64,000 bases of DNA from assembly GCF_965223525.1 (NCBI RefSeq), contig NZ_CBDCWX010000005.1:2480001-2544000 (forward strand). Direction: 5' to 3'. The translations under genes were made by a program, and so were the position numbers. Numbering within the stretch: position 1 is the stretch's first letter; the number at the start of each line of letters is the position of its first letter. Under the pieces are notes generated by a model that had not been told where the DNA came from, made no database searches, and was given only the letters and a program-made list of their open reading frames with translations. This DNA is from Leptofilum sp965223525. Lineage in GTDB: Bacteria; Chloroflexota; Anaerolineae; Promineifilales; Promineifilaceae. Positions 24,859-33,128 of the stretch are shown in pieces.

Positions 24859-25037
24859 GAAACAATTTCGTGTAGACAGTCTTGTGCGTCATGAAACCCT
24901 CCCTCTTGGCGATGAACATCCACATTTTAGCATCCCTGCTAGCATTCCTGCCGAAAAACAGGAAATAGGCCTCAGCGTATTTTTTTTCTTGGCCGGATGG
25001 CTTTAACCTCCGTCCTGTATTGTGATAAAATATCAAT

Positions 25038-25952
25038 ATGGCACAAATAATGAGTGCGATTTCTGGTCGCGGTGTGACCCACGACCCACAAACACCTTCT
25101 TTGCAGATGCAAAATGTTTCTGTGGCGTATGCCGCTGGATTGCAGGAGGTTTCGGTTGGCGGGCAGGATGGTAAAGCCAGCACTGAGCAAAATCGAAGCG
25201 GCCGTTCCCACGCCCTGCAACAAATCAGTTTCATTGCCCAGCAGGGGGAGCGCATTGCCGTTGTTGGGCCAAACGGGGCGGGTAAAAGCACCCTGTTTAA
25301 GCTCATTGTTGGCACCGTGAAGCCTAGCCAGGGGCAGGTGCAAATTTTTGGGCATGGCCCTGATGGACATATTTGTATTGGCTATGTGCCGCAGCGCAAC
25401 GAGATTGATTGGTCGTTTCCCGTGACGGTGGAAGATGTGGTGATGATGGGGCGGGTGGGGCAAATTGGCCTTTTCCGCTGGCCGCGCCGCGCCGATTGGG
25501 AACTGGTGCGACATAGTTTAGACCGTGTCGGAGCCACTCATCTGGCCAAAAAGCAGATTGGTGAGCTGTCTGGAGGGCAGCAGCAGCGGGTGTTTATTGC
25601 CCGTGCTCTGGCGCAAGAGGCAGAATTGCTGTTGCTGGATGAGCCGCTCAACGGGCTGGATTTGCCCACACAGCAATCCATCTTTGATGTGCTGGATAGC
25701 TTGCGACCCGAAGGGGTGACGGTGCTGGTTGCCACCCACGATTTGCAGCTAGCCGCCGACCGATTTGACAAAATTATGCTGCTCAACCGACAAATAATCG
25801 CTTTTGCAGAGCCAACGGCCGTACTCACCGCCGACAATTTGCTACAAGCGTATGGCGGTCACGTTCACCATCTCCCCGGTGCAGAGCAGGCTGTTTTGGT
25901 GGATGATTGCTGTGGACATGATGTTCTGGCAATCGGTGAACGGAATCAGTAA
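25038..25952 (+). CDS. Metal (Zn/Mn-type) ABC transporter ATP-binding protein
   Basis: A 304-residue ATPase with Walker A GPNGAGKST at about residue 78, Q-loop QRNEIDWSFPVTVEDVVMMGR, signature LSGGQQQR at about 178, Walker B LLLLDEPLNGLD and the switch His in VLVATHDLQ. The IDWSFPVTV phrase is typical of ZnuC/MntB-type proteins. The C-terminal tail is rich in His and Cys (HVHHLP, DDCCGHD), which may bind metal. About 50 extra residues precede the core. It forms an operon with the permease that starts at 25975, 22 bp later. No substrate-binding protein is adjacent. Confidence 0.92.
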   Translation: MAQIMSAISGRGVTHDPQTPSLQMQNVSVAYAAGLQEVSVGGQDGKASTEQNRSGRSHALQQISFIAQQGERIAVVGPNGAGKSTLFKLIVGTVKPSQGQVQIFGHGPDGHICIGYVPQRNEIDWSFPVTVEDVVMMGRVGQIGLFRWPRRADWELVRHSLDRVGATHLAKKQIGELSGGQQQRVFIARALAQEAELLLLDEPLNGLDLPTQQSIFDVLDSLRPEGVTVLVATHDLQLAADRFDKIMLLNRQIIAFAEPTAVLTADNLLQAYGGHVHHLPGAEQAVLVDDCCGHDVLAIGERNQ

Positions 25953-25974
25953 TCGGTACCGATTCCAGGAAACA

Positions 25975-26805
25975 ATGAACTTACTTCTCGACCCTCTCCA
26001 ATTTTCCTTCATCGTCCGCGCCTTGATTGCCGCCGTTTTGGTGGGGATTGTGTGCTCGGTGTTGGGGACGTACGTGGTGTTGCGCGGCATGGCGTTTTTT
26101 GGGGATGCGCTGGCCCACACGATTTTGCCCGGCGTCGTGGTTGCTTTTTTGCTCGGCTGGCCGCTGGTAGTCGGGGCATTGATTATGGGCGTGTTAACGG
26201 CCGTTGGCATTGGCGCACTCAGCAGTCGGGGGGTGGTAAAAGAGGATACGGCCATTGGCGTGATTTTTGCCGGGGCGTTTGCCCTAGGCGTGGCAATGCT
26301 GTCGGCAACAGGAAATTATACAATTGATCTGGCTCATTTTTTGTTTGGCAATCTGTTGGGGGTGACGAGTAATGATTTGTGGGTAACGGCCATTCTTGGC
26401 CTCATCGTGCTGCTCACCGTCTTCGTTTTTTACAAAGAGTTCATGGTCATCTCGTTTGATCCGGTTTTGGCGACGACCCTTCGCCTACCTGCCACCTTTT
26501 TACGCTACCTGCTGCTGGTGCTCATTGCAATCACCATCGTCGTTTCTTTACAAGTGGTAGGCATTGCTCTGATGGTGGCAATGCTGATCACGCCTGCGGC
26601 GGCAGCTTCATTACTCACGCGTCGCCTTGCTCCGATGATGGTGATCGCAGCGGGGATTGGCGCATTTTCCGGCGTGGCTGGACTGTATGCGTCTTACTAT
26701 TTAGATATTGCGTCTGGGCCAGCAGTGGTGTTGGTGGCAACGGCCGTGTTTGCTCTGACTTATCTGCTTGCCCCTGATCACGGCCTCGTCTGGCGACAAA
26801 GTTAA
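25975..26805 (+). CDS. Metal (Zn/Mn-type) ABC transporter permease
   Basis: A 276-residue permease of the ZnuB/MntC family with eight or nine hydrophobic segments. Family landmarks are LVGIVCSVLGTYVVLRGMAFFGDALAHTILPGV at about 22-55 and LRYLLLVLIAITIVVSLQVVGIALMVAMLITPAAAASLL at about 175-215. The longer upstream frame (from 25804) is a shadow of the ATPase gene; the ATG at 25975 has AGGA and begins MNLLLDPLQF. It works with the preceding ATPase in uptake of divalent metal. The binding protein must be encoded elsewhere. Confidence 0.92.
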   Translation: MNLLLDPLQFSFIVRALIAAVLVGIVCSVLGTYVVLRGMAFFGDALAHTILPGVVVAFLLGWPLVVGALIMGVLTAVGIGALSSRGVVKEDTAIGVIFAGAFALGVAMLSATGNYTIDLAHFLFGNLLGVTSNDLWVTAILGLIVLLTVFVFYKEFMVISFDPVLATTLRLPATFLRYLLLVLIAITIVVSLQVVGIALMVAMLITPAAAASLLTRRLAPMMVIAAGIGAFSGVAGLYASYYLDIASGPAVVLVATAVFALTYLLAPDHGLVWRQS

Positions 26806-26839
26806 TGATTAGCGACAGAGAATTACTCAGTTTGCGGTT

Positions 26840-26865
26840 GTCACTCCCGCACAGGCGGGAGTGAC
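26840..26865. terminator. Bidirectional terminator hairpin between convergent genes
   Basis: GTCACTCCCGC and GCGGGAGTGAC form an 11-bp perfect stem around a 4-nt loop, between the permease stop at 26805 and the aminotransferase stop at 26872. There is no long U-tract. The position suits a bidirectional terminator or REP-like element. Confidence 0.65.
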
Positions 26866-26871
26866 GGTAGG

Positions 26872-27978
26872 TTATTGGGATAAAAAGTCGTCTACGTTGC
26901 TAAACAGCTCTTCCATATCGGTGGGGTACATATCGCCCATATGAGCGATGCGGAATGTGACGTTTTTAAGGCGGCTGCCGTAGCCATTAGAAAGAATCAT
27001 GCCGCGCCCGCGCAGGAAGTTGTTTAGCGCAGGCACGTCAATTTGCAAATTGTTCTTGACGCAGGTGACGGTGGGGGAGCGATACCCTTCAGGAGCCAGG
27101 AACTCAAAACCGTGATTTGCAGCCCAGGCGATTGTCATGTCGCGCATGGCCAAGTGGCGGGCAAAGCGGGCTTCCATGCCCTCGGCCATCATGTCGTCTA
27201 GCTGCCGATCCAGCGCAAAAAGCAGGGAGATGGCTGGTGTGGCTGGCGTTTGGTTTTTGGTCATATATTTGTCGAGCGTGATGAAATCGAAGTAGTAGCC
27301 TCTGTTTTTCACTGTTTTGGCCTTTTCCATGGCTCGTTCAGAGACGGCGCAGAAGGCCAGGCCAGCGGGCAGGGCAAACGCTTTTTGGCTAGAGGTAAGG
27401 GCAATGTCCAAATCCCAACCGTCAAAATCGAGCGGTGCGCCGGACAATCCGCTCACCGTATCTACCATAATCATGATGTCGTCGCCGCCGGGGGCGTTGC
27501 GAATGGCTTGGGCAATCTCTTTGATAGGATTTTCTACGCCGGCACTGGTTTCATTGTGAACGATGGTGACGGCATCGAAGCCACCTTTGGCCAGCCGTTC
27601 GGCGATCATTTCTGGCAAAATGGGCTGACCCCAATCAACTTCTAGCACCTCGTTGGCTTTGCCGTTGGCTTCGGTGACTTCACGCCAGCGGTCGCTAAAG
27701 GCACCGTTGACGCAGTTCAGCACCTTTTGATCGGCACAGTTGCGTACCGCGCCCTCCCAAAAGCCAGTGCCAGAGGAGGCACTGATGAGGACGCGCCGAC
27801 TAGTGAAAAAGACTTTTTGTAACTTTGGCTGAATACGGCCGACTAGCTCAACACATTCGGGCATCCGATGCCCAACCATCCATTCAGTTTGGGCATCCAG
27901 AATTTCGGGTCGAACCTCAGTCGGCCCCGGTATGTACAGTTTGATATGCGTCTTGGAATTTCTGTTTAAGTCGCTCAT
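26872..27978 (-). CDS. Class V aminotransferase (serine/alanine-glyoxylate or phosphoserine type)
   Basis: A 368-residue PLP enzyme. YIPGPTEVRPEILDAQ near the start, SSGTGFWEGAVRNC at about 70 and the PLP lysine in TSSQKAFALPAGLAF at about 191-205 are typical of the alanine-glyoxylate/serine-pyruvate group. DTVSGLSGAPLDFDGWDLDI precedes it. The ATG at 27978 (MSDLNRN) is favoured over one 12 bp upstream. The gene overlaps the upstream HAD phosphatase by about 60 bp. A SerB-like neighbour suggests a serine-biosynthesis role, with this enzyme possibly replacing SerC; that is an inference. Confidence 0.85.
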   Translation of the reverse strand: MSDLNRNSKTHIKLYIPGPTEVRPEILDAQTEWMVGHRMPECVELVGRIQPKLQKVFFTSRRVLISASSGTGFWEGAVRNCADQKVLNCVNGAFSDRWREVTEANGKANEVLEVDWGQPILPEMIAERLAKGGFDAVTIVHNETSAGVENPIKEIAQAIRNAPGGDDIMIMVDTVSGLSGAPLDFDGWDLDIALTSSQKAFALPAGLAFCAVSERAMEKAKTVKNRGYYFDFITLDKYMTKNQTPATPAISLLFALDRQLDDMMAEGMEARFARHLAMRDMTIAWAANHGFEFLAPEGYRSPTVTCVKNNLQIDVPALNNFLRGRGMILSNGYGSRLKNVTFRIAHMGDMYPTDMEELFSNVDDFLSQ

Positions 27979-28771
27979 GATTAAAATCAAATGCTCCTGA
28001 ATTTGTTAGTTCAAATGCTTTGTTAAAAACAGCCTCGTGGGAGGTGCCTTTGACCTGCCGAATGGCGGCTGGGCCAGCGGCGAGTAGCAGCAGGGGTGCG
28101 AGGCTGGGTGTGTGTAAAAAGATGGGCGATTCGGCCTTGACACGGTCACGCTGCACAACGCCGCCAAAGCCTACGAACAGGTCTACAGTGTGGCTGGCTA
28201 GCAAATCGCTACTGCCATCGCCAATGAGGAGGGAACGGCCGTTTTGCCTACCCAACAACTCCTTCACAATTTGCGCCTTGCCGTCGCTGACAGTGAGTGC
28301 GCCTTCTTCGTAATCAATGTACCGTTTGCGTATCGGTTTTTGGAAATCTGTTTCAGCATACCACCAATCGCCCGATAGATGGTCGTAATCCACATTAACA
28401 GCGCGAATATTTTGCTTGGGGACGCCCAAAAAGACGCCAAATTCTTGCACTGGCTCAGCCAGACCCCCGCTGATGATGTACACCTGATGCCCCAAAAATT
28501 GCAGGGCGGCAATGACGGCCTGGGCATCGGTAACGATGTTTCGCTTGTAAACAGACCGGATTTGCTGGATTTGCTCGTGGGTGGGGCGGACGGCTTGCAG
28601 CCGCTTGGCGTACACTTCTTCTAAATCCAGCTTGCCGTCCATGGCGGCGTTGGTCAGTACTTCAACCCGCCATTTTTTACCGACGGTTTCTGCTAAAACG
28701 TCAATTCCTTCTACGGTGGAGAGGGTGGAGTCGCAGTCGAAGAAGACGTGTTTGTAGGGAGGCCAGCGCAT
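27917..28771 (-). CDS. HAD-family phosphatase, phosphoserine-phosphatase-like
   Basis: A 284-residue HAD hydrolase. Motif I is FFDCDSTLSTVEG with nucleophile Asp at about residue 11 and Asp at 13; motif II is VYIISGGLAEPV; motif III/IV are KAQIVKELLG and LIGDGSSDLLAS. DCDSTL and ISGG resemble SerB. The start at 28771 gives MRWPPYKHVFF; an upstream ATG at 28807 adds 12 poorly conserved residues. The C-terminus overlaps the aminotransferase start by 62 bp, an unusually long overlap, so the two proteins are likely translated together. The likely reaction is dephosphorylation of phosphoserine. Confidence 0.82.
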   Translation of the reverse strand: MRWPPYKHVFFDCDSTLSTVEGIDVLAETVGKKWRVEVLTNAAMDGKLDLEEVYAKRLQAVRPTHEQIQQIRSVYKRNIVTDAQAVIAALQFLGHQVYIISGGLAEPVQEFGVFLGVPKQNIRAVNVDYDHLSGDWWYAETDFQKPIRKRYIDYEEGALTVSDGKAQIVKELLGRQNGRSLLIGDGSSDLLASHTVDLFVGFGGVVQRDRVKAESPIFLHTPSLAPLLLLAAGPAAIRQVKGTSHEAVFNKAFELTNSGAFDFNHERLKQKFQDAYQTVHTGAD

Positions 28772-28881
28772 ATGATGGGATTGTACTCTATGCGCCGGGG
28801 TTGACAACTGATTTTTGTCTGGAAACGGCCGTTACCATCTTCACAAAATGCCCAAATTCAGTTGGTTGCATAGACTGTTGT

Positions 28882-29550
28882 TCATTTGAAATCTGATGCT
28901 TGAACAGATTGCCCTGTAACATGATTATAGGATTCGACTATTAGCTGGAAAATTATATCTAATTCCTCTACTGATTGGGGTGTAAAAAGCATCACCAACC
29001 CTTCCCAGCCTTCTCGTTCATCTGCCCACGGGTGTCGTTCGCCCCACCCTTTTTCAGCAACTTCCAATGCTCGCTCATAGGGCAAAGGGGCATGTAAACT
29101 GCCGTCAGGGTGAATATGAGCAAATTCGCGTCCAGAAACAATAACTTCTGGGTGAGCCAAAGCAAGATCATCACTTAACCACATCCCTTGAGCTCCTGGC
29201 AAAGAGACAATGGTCGGCCTATCTTCCACGCCTGGTAAAGAGAAGGCTAGCCGATAAAGTTCATTGTTTACGGCCGTTATTGGTTCTACATCAATTTGTA
29301 CATGCGGTATCGTGCCACTTGTTTGTGTGCGCGGTCCAGAGCGTTCAGGCAAGGGAGAAACAATCAGGTCAGGTGTTGATGTTGAGTTAGGGGTTGGTGT
29401 GGCTAACGATTCACTTGAATTTTCTACGATTTCAGGAGTTTCCCTTGCGATGACTTGCGTTACTTCTCCCTGTTCTGGATTATTTGAACAGCCGACTAAC
29501 AGGATACCAACACTTATGAGAATAATAATCATTTTGATCCATTTATACAT
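28882..29550 (-). CDS. Lipoprotein with luciferase-like (DUF5519) domain
   Basis: The 222-residue product begins with a lipoprotein signal (IIIILISVGILLVGC, Cys at about 22), then a Ser/Thr/Pro-rich linker (about 45-75). The C-terminal domain has SREFAHIHPDGSLHAPLPYERALEVAEKGWGERHPWA and GWEGLVMLFTPQSVEELD, the luciferase-like DUF5519 pattern, in which the His residues may bind something unknown. It is probably attached to the outer face of the membrane. No operon partner is visible; its start is 256 bp from the divergent AraC gene. Confidence 0.72.
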   Translation of the reverse strand: MYKWIKMIIILISVGILLVGCSNNPEQGEVTQVIARETPEIVENSSESLATPTPNSTSTPDLIVSPLPERSGPRTQTSGTIPHVQIDVEPITAVNNELYRLAFSLPGVEDRPTIVSLPGAQGMWLSDDLALAHPEVIVSGREFAHIHPDGSLHAPLPYERALEVAEKGWGERHPWADEREGWEGLVMLFTPQSVEELDIIFQLIVESYNHVTGQSVQASDFK

Positions 29551-29805
29551 TTTAATCCCCTTGGTAATTGGATTGTCATCGCTTGCATCATCTTTAGATA
29601 GGTCAAAATAGAGTATAGATAACCAATCATTTTATCAAGTTGAGAACGATAAGATTAAAGTTTTTTGAGGGAACGGCCTAAACATGAACACCAAGTGATA
29701 CTTAGATTGTTAGGATTGACGGTGAGTAGATAACTATTTACACTAACGGCCGTTCACCTTCACCATCAACAAAGTGGTTGAGCTACCTTAAACGGAACAA
29801 TCAAT
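29551..29805. other. Divergent intergenic region between DUF5519 lipoprotein and AraC regulator
   Basis: AT-rich DNA with one AACGGCCGTT palindrome at 29745-29754 and no clear terminator. A promoter for each gene is expected. No strong -10/-35 pair could be named. Confidence 0.35.
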
Positions 29806-30684
29806 ATGTACCCAGGCGATATCCCGCTCCATGATTTCCCATATCGGCACGACCTTGATCCACCCATCATGATCAAGCGGTTAAATCCAGATGAACCGTG
29901 GATGAAACCAGCGCCAGATCGCCACACATTTTACGCGCTATTTTGGATCACTGAAGGGGAGGGATTTCACCACATTGATTACACTGGATACGCCATCCGC
30001 CCCCAAACATTGTACTTGATGCGACCGGGGCAAAGTCACTTTTTTGAAGTGAATGAGCAGCCACGAGGAATCTCAATCTTTTTCCTTGAAGAGTTTCTCT
30101 ACCTTAACAACCAGTTCAAACCAACGGAGCTTTTCTACTTAATTGATCGCTGCCCAACGCTTTATTTACGACCGGCTCAAGCCAAGATTCTTCAACAAAT
30201 CATTGAACAGCTTCTCAGTGAATATAAAAATGAAAGATTTGGCTATTTAGATGCCCTACAACACCTGACGCAGCTTCTGCTCATCTATGTGCGCCGTTTT
30301 TATAATCAGCCTAACACTGACTTCATTGAGCCAACGGCTACGACTTATCTTTCATCTCAATTCCAGCGGTTGGTTGACCAACATTTTCTAACAACGCATC
30401 ATTTACAAAGTTATTCTAACATGCTTGGCGTCACGCCGGGCTATCTTAGCGAGCAAATCAAGATGGCAACTGGCGTATCGGGTTCCCATGTCATCAGGCG
30501 GCGAATTATCATTGAAGCCAAGCGCTTGTTAGCGCATTCAGAGCTGACTGTTTCTGAGATTTGCACCCACATTGGATTTAAAGACAGTTCTTATTTTGCC
30601 CGCTTTTTTCGCCGAGAATCTGGTCAATCTCCCCTCGATTTTCGACGCAGCTACCGCGAAAAGTACCGAAATATCCTTGGTTAA
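29806..30684 (+). CDS. AraC-family transcriptional regulator
   Basis: A 292-residue regulator with an N-terminal cupin-like sensor (about 1-120: GFHHIDYTGYAIRPQTLYLMRPGQSHFFEV) and a C-terminal AraC DNA-binding domain. The two HTH motifs are visible in YSNMLGVTPGYLSEQIKMATG and SEICTHIGFKDSSYFARFFRRESGQSPLDFRRSYR. It may control the divergent lipoprotein or the downstream DoxX gene (80 bp later). The inducer is unknown. Confidence 0.92.
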   Translation: MYPGDIPLHDFPYRHDLDPPIMIKRLNPDEPWMKPAPDRHTFYALFWITEGEGFHHIDYTGYAIRPQTLYLMRPGQSHFFEVNEQPRGISIFFLEEFLYLNNQFKPTELFYLIDRCPTLYLRPAQAKILQQIIEQLLSEYKNERFGYLDALQHLTQLLLIYVRRFYNQPNTDFIEPTATTYLSSQFQRLVDQHFLTTHHLQSYSNMLGVTPGYLSEQIKMATGVSGSHVIRRRIIIEAKRLLAHSELTVSEICTHIGFKDSSYFARFFRRESGQSPLDFRRSYREKYRNILG

Positions 30685-30763
30685 TCCCTTCTAAATTACG
30701 CACTCCATAGTACGATCAGCCTCATCATAAGATTCAGAAATTTTTGACGAGGAGAAAAGGATT

Positions 30764-31186
30764 ATGGATATTAAAGCGTTGTTAAAGCCTGCACCGGATA
30801 AAGCTGATCTAGCGATGACGATTATCCGCGTGATAGTTGGATTGACCTTTTTGGTACATGGTTGGCAAAAGGTGTTTACCTTTGGATTTGAGGGAACGGG
30901 TGGTTTTTTTGGCAGTCTAGGCATACCAGCTGCCGGATTTTTTGCGGTAGTTGTCTCGCTGGTTGAATTATTAGGTGGGCTGGCTCTGATTTTAGGTCTG
31001 GCGACGCGACTTGTCGGCTTACTGTTGGCAGTGGATATGCTTGTAGCTTTATTTGTTGTGCATTTACCCAACGGTTTCTTTGTCAGCGAAAATGGGTATG
31101 AATTGGTCTTGATTTTGGGGGCAGCTTCCTTGGCATTTGCTATCACGGGAGCCAGTAAATTGTCGCTCGACAGTCGTATGGGGTGA
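30764..31186 (+). CDS. DoxX-family membrane protein
   Basis: A 140-residue four-helix membrane protein. MTIIRVIVGLTFLVHGWQKVFTFGFEG and SLGIPAAGFFAVVVSLVELLGGLALILGLATRLVGLLL are typical of DoxX, related to quinone-linked thiosulfate oxidation but mostly of unknown function in bacteria. The charged VHGWQK motif and the GLATRLVG segment fit the family. GAGGAG lies upstream of the ATG at 30764. It may be cotranscribed with the AraC gene. A strong terminator follows. Confidence 0.9.
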   Translation: MDIKALLKPAPDKADLAMTIIRVIVGLTFLVHGWQKVFTFGFEGTGGFFGSLGIPAAGFFAVVVSLVELLGGLALILGLATRLVGLLLAVDMLVALFVVHLPNGFFVSENGYELVLILGAASLAFAITGASKLSLDSRMG

Positions 31187-31209
31187 TTTTTCTTTGATTT
31201 TCAAGCTAT

Positions 31210-31255
31210 AAAAAGAGCTGTCAGTCTTGTGACTTCGAGACTGACAGCTCTTTTT
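31210..31255 (+). terminator. Strong rho-independent terminator
   Basis: An 18-bp perfect stem (AAAAAGAGCTGTCAGTCT with its complement) around a 10-nt loop, followed by TTTTT, 24 bp after the DoxX stop codon. The A-run on the left also makes it usable from the opposite side. Confidence 0.85.
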
Positions 31256-31287
31256 GCTTTTGATGAAAAGCTACTGGATGCTCAAAA

Positions 31288-31407
31288 TTATTCAAGCTTA
31301 AGAGCAAGACGGCCGTTACTCATCAAACACGCTATCTCATTCACATCCTAAATGATGGGAGGGCCATCCGGGGCAGTGACCGCACCACCACTTTCTTGCA
31401 CTAGCAG
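31288..31407 (-). pseudogene. 3' remnant of an inositol-monophosphatase gene
   Basis: The minus strand of this stretch reads LLVQESGGAVTAPDG, then PPII, a stop (TAG where the intact gene has Trp), DVNEIACLMSNGRLALKLE and stop. It matches the last 39 residues of the intact gene at 32309-33118, with several substitutions and an in-frame stop. The homology ends abruptly at 31407. The remnant lies about 900 bp from the intact copy, with the 223-codon gene at 31631 between them. It shows a duplication of this locus followed by decay. Confidence 0.85.
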
Positions 31408-31630
31408 TCTGGAAACGGCCGTTACTTTTACATCAATCTGGCTAAAATTCAGTTGGAGTGGGTTCATCTTACAATTTCGGTACAGGTTTGTCGTTTGTGT
31501 TATATTCAACCACTATAGGCGCAGAATGGAAGACTTCACTCTGGCTTACAGATGGCCTGTGATAAAAAATTGATCACTAAAGGCATCTTGTTGAACGTCG
31601 CTGTTTAAAAACCATTGAGGAGATTTTAAA

Positions 31631-32302
31631 ATAAGCGAACGCACAAGCGGTAAATCTAGAAGTGGGATTTCCATACAAATAATTGTTGCGTTGATTGGCT
31701 TGATTGGTGTTGTGAGTGCTGCAGTGATAGCTATTATCCCTACGATAGGTGATGACGGGCAATCATATGAAGTAGTTGTTACGAATCATTTACAAAGACC
31801 CGTGATAATTAATATTAATGGTGAATTTGGAGGGCAAGTTAGCAGTGGTAGTACCAAAACTATTGATATCAGGGCTATGTCGGTAAATAAATTTCCTGTT
31901 ACAGTTACTTGGGAACTTATCAGGAATGAAACAATTTCTGGAATTCCAATTGGTGCCGAATTAGGGAGTAAATTTTTAGTTGGCCCTGGAGATGTTGTTG
32001 TTATTGATAATGAAATTGACTCCCGAAAATATTTTTACCCGCTCATCAAAAATCAACGAGGGTATAGGTGTGAAGTTGTAGTCAACCATGGTCTAAATGA
32101 CGCTTATAATGTTGGTGTACTACCTGCCAATAGCGCAAATGTTCCTTTGGGTTATCATGAAATCCACGAATTCTCAAATGTCATGCTTTTTTGCGATAAT
32201 GACAAAACATATCGGTGGGGAGATCACATTGAAAAGGGTGAAGGCACACCTTTGAAAATGGAAGATCACACGGGACTAGTTAGCATAGTTTTGGATCAAT
32301 AA
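31631..32302 (+). CDS. Small anchored protein of unknown function, probable AUA start
   Basis: The open frame runs from a TGA just upstream to 32302. GAGGAG at 31617-31622 with an 8-nt spacer points at the codon ATA at 31631, followed by SERTSGKSRSG; no ATG, GTG or TTG is available until a TTG at 31691 in the middle of the hydrophobic segment. So translation most likely starts at AUA or the start codon has mutated. The product (about 223 residues) has one N-terminal transmembrane helix (IIVALIGLIGVVSAAVIAIIP) and a beta-rich outside domain (VVVTNHLQRPVIININGEFGG). It is AT-rich and not recognised as any family. It lies between the IMPase remnant and the intact copy. Confidence 0.6.
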   Translation: MSERTSGKSRSGISIQIIVALIGLIGVVSAAVIAIIPTIGDDGQSYEVVVTNHLQRPVIININGEFGGQVSSGSTKTIDIRAMSVNKFPVTVTWELIRNETISGIPIGAELGSKFLVGPGDVVVIDNEIDSRKYFYPLIKNQRGYRCEVVVNHGLNDAYNVGVLPANSANVPLGYHEIHEFSNVMLFCDNDKTYRWGDHIEKGEGTPLKMEDHTGLVSIVLDQ

Positions 32303-32308
32303 AGTCAT

Positions 32309-33118
32309 TTATTCCAGTTTGATGGCAAGACGGCCGTTACTCATCACACATGCAATCCCATTGACATCCCAAACGAGAGGGGAACCATCTGGGGCAGCAA
32401 CAGCGCCGCCACTTTCTTGCACCAGCAACATCGCGGCGGCCACGTCCCAGGGGCGTAGGTGCAGGTTGAAGTAAAAATCAATGCGCCCGGCGGCTACCCA
32501 GGCCATAGCCAAAGCGGCCGTTCCAATGGTGCGGACAGTGTATGATTTTTCAGCGAACCGATTGAGGATTTGCAAAGCATCCGTGCGCGTTTGGGAGGCA
32601 CTGCTCCAATCCAGCGCAAAGACCACTTCTGAGAGGTCGCTAACTTGGCTTACCTGCAATGTTTGTGGCGTCTGGTTACCTAGCTGCAGCGTGGCTCCCT
32701 GACCCTGTGCGGCACTAAACAACTCGTCGCGCATGGGGTCGTAGATGGCAGCAGCTATTGGCTGGTAGCCCTCGGCGATGGGTAGGCAAGCGGCGACGGA
32801 GACGCAAAATTCAGGTATCTTTCGGCTGTAGTTGGTGGTGCCGTCAATGGGGTCAATAATCCAGATGATCGGGCCAGCTTCAGGCAGGTCACTATCCTCT
32901 TCTTCGGTGAGGAAACCATGGTTGGGGAATCGCGCCTGGATTGTCTGGGTGATTTGCTTCTGGGTGGCAATATCAGCATCGGTCACCAAGTCGCGGAACC
33001 CTTTGTAGCTAATCTCCCGTGGCTTGGTCCACATCTCACGGGCTAGCTTTCCAGCGGAGACGGCCGTTTCCACCGCCACCCGCCGCAACCGTTCCACTTC
33101 TTCCGTTTTTGACTCCAA
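32309..33118 (-). CDS. Inositol-monophosphatase family phosphatase
   Basis: A predicted 269-residue Mg-dependent phosphatase. The FRDLVTDADIATQK segment, EEEDSD, and IIDPIDGTTNYSRKIPEFCVSVA carry the metal-binding Asp and Glu residues; the C-terminal ARPWDVAAAML-like RPWDVAAAMLLVQESGG is the second metal motif. Members hydrolyse inositol-1-phosphate, PAP or sugar phosphates. The TTG at 33118 is preferred because AGGGG precedes it by 7 nt and it clears the phosphonate permease stop at 33129; upstream TTG 33121 or the far TTG 33178 would overlap that gene. It is the last gene of the phn-like operon. A duplicated, decayed copy lies at 31288. Confidence 0.85.
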   Translation of the reverse strand: MESKTEEVERLRRVAVETAVSAGKLAREMWTKPREISYKGFRDLVTDADIATQKQITQTIQARFPNHGFLTEEEDSDLPEAGPIIWIIDPIDGTTNYSRKIPEFCVSVAACLPIAEGYQPIAAAIYDPMRDELFSAAQGQGATLQLGNQTPQTLQVSQVSDLSEVVFALDWSSASQTRTDALQILNRFAEKSYTVRTIGTAALAMAWVAAGRIDFYFNLHLRPWDVAAAMLLVQESGGAVAAPDGSPLVWDVNGIACVMSNGRLAIKLE

Positions 33119-33128
33119 CAACTTTCCC

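Noticed and set aside
25804..25974. Extra N-terminal residues for the metal permease
   Set aside because: Overlap of the ATPase gene in another frame; ATG 25975 fits the family N-terminus.
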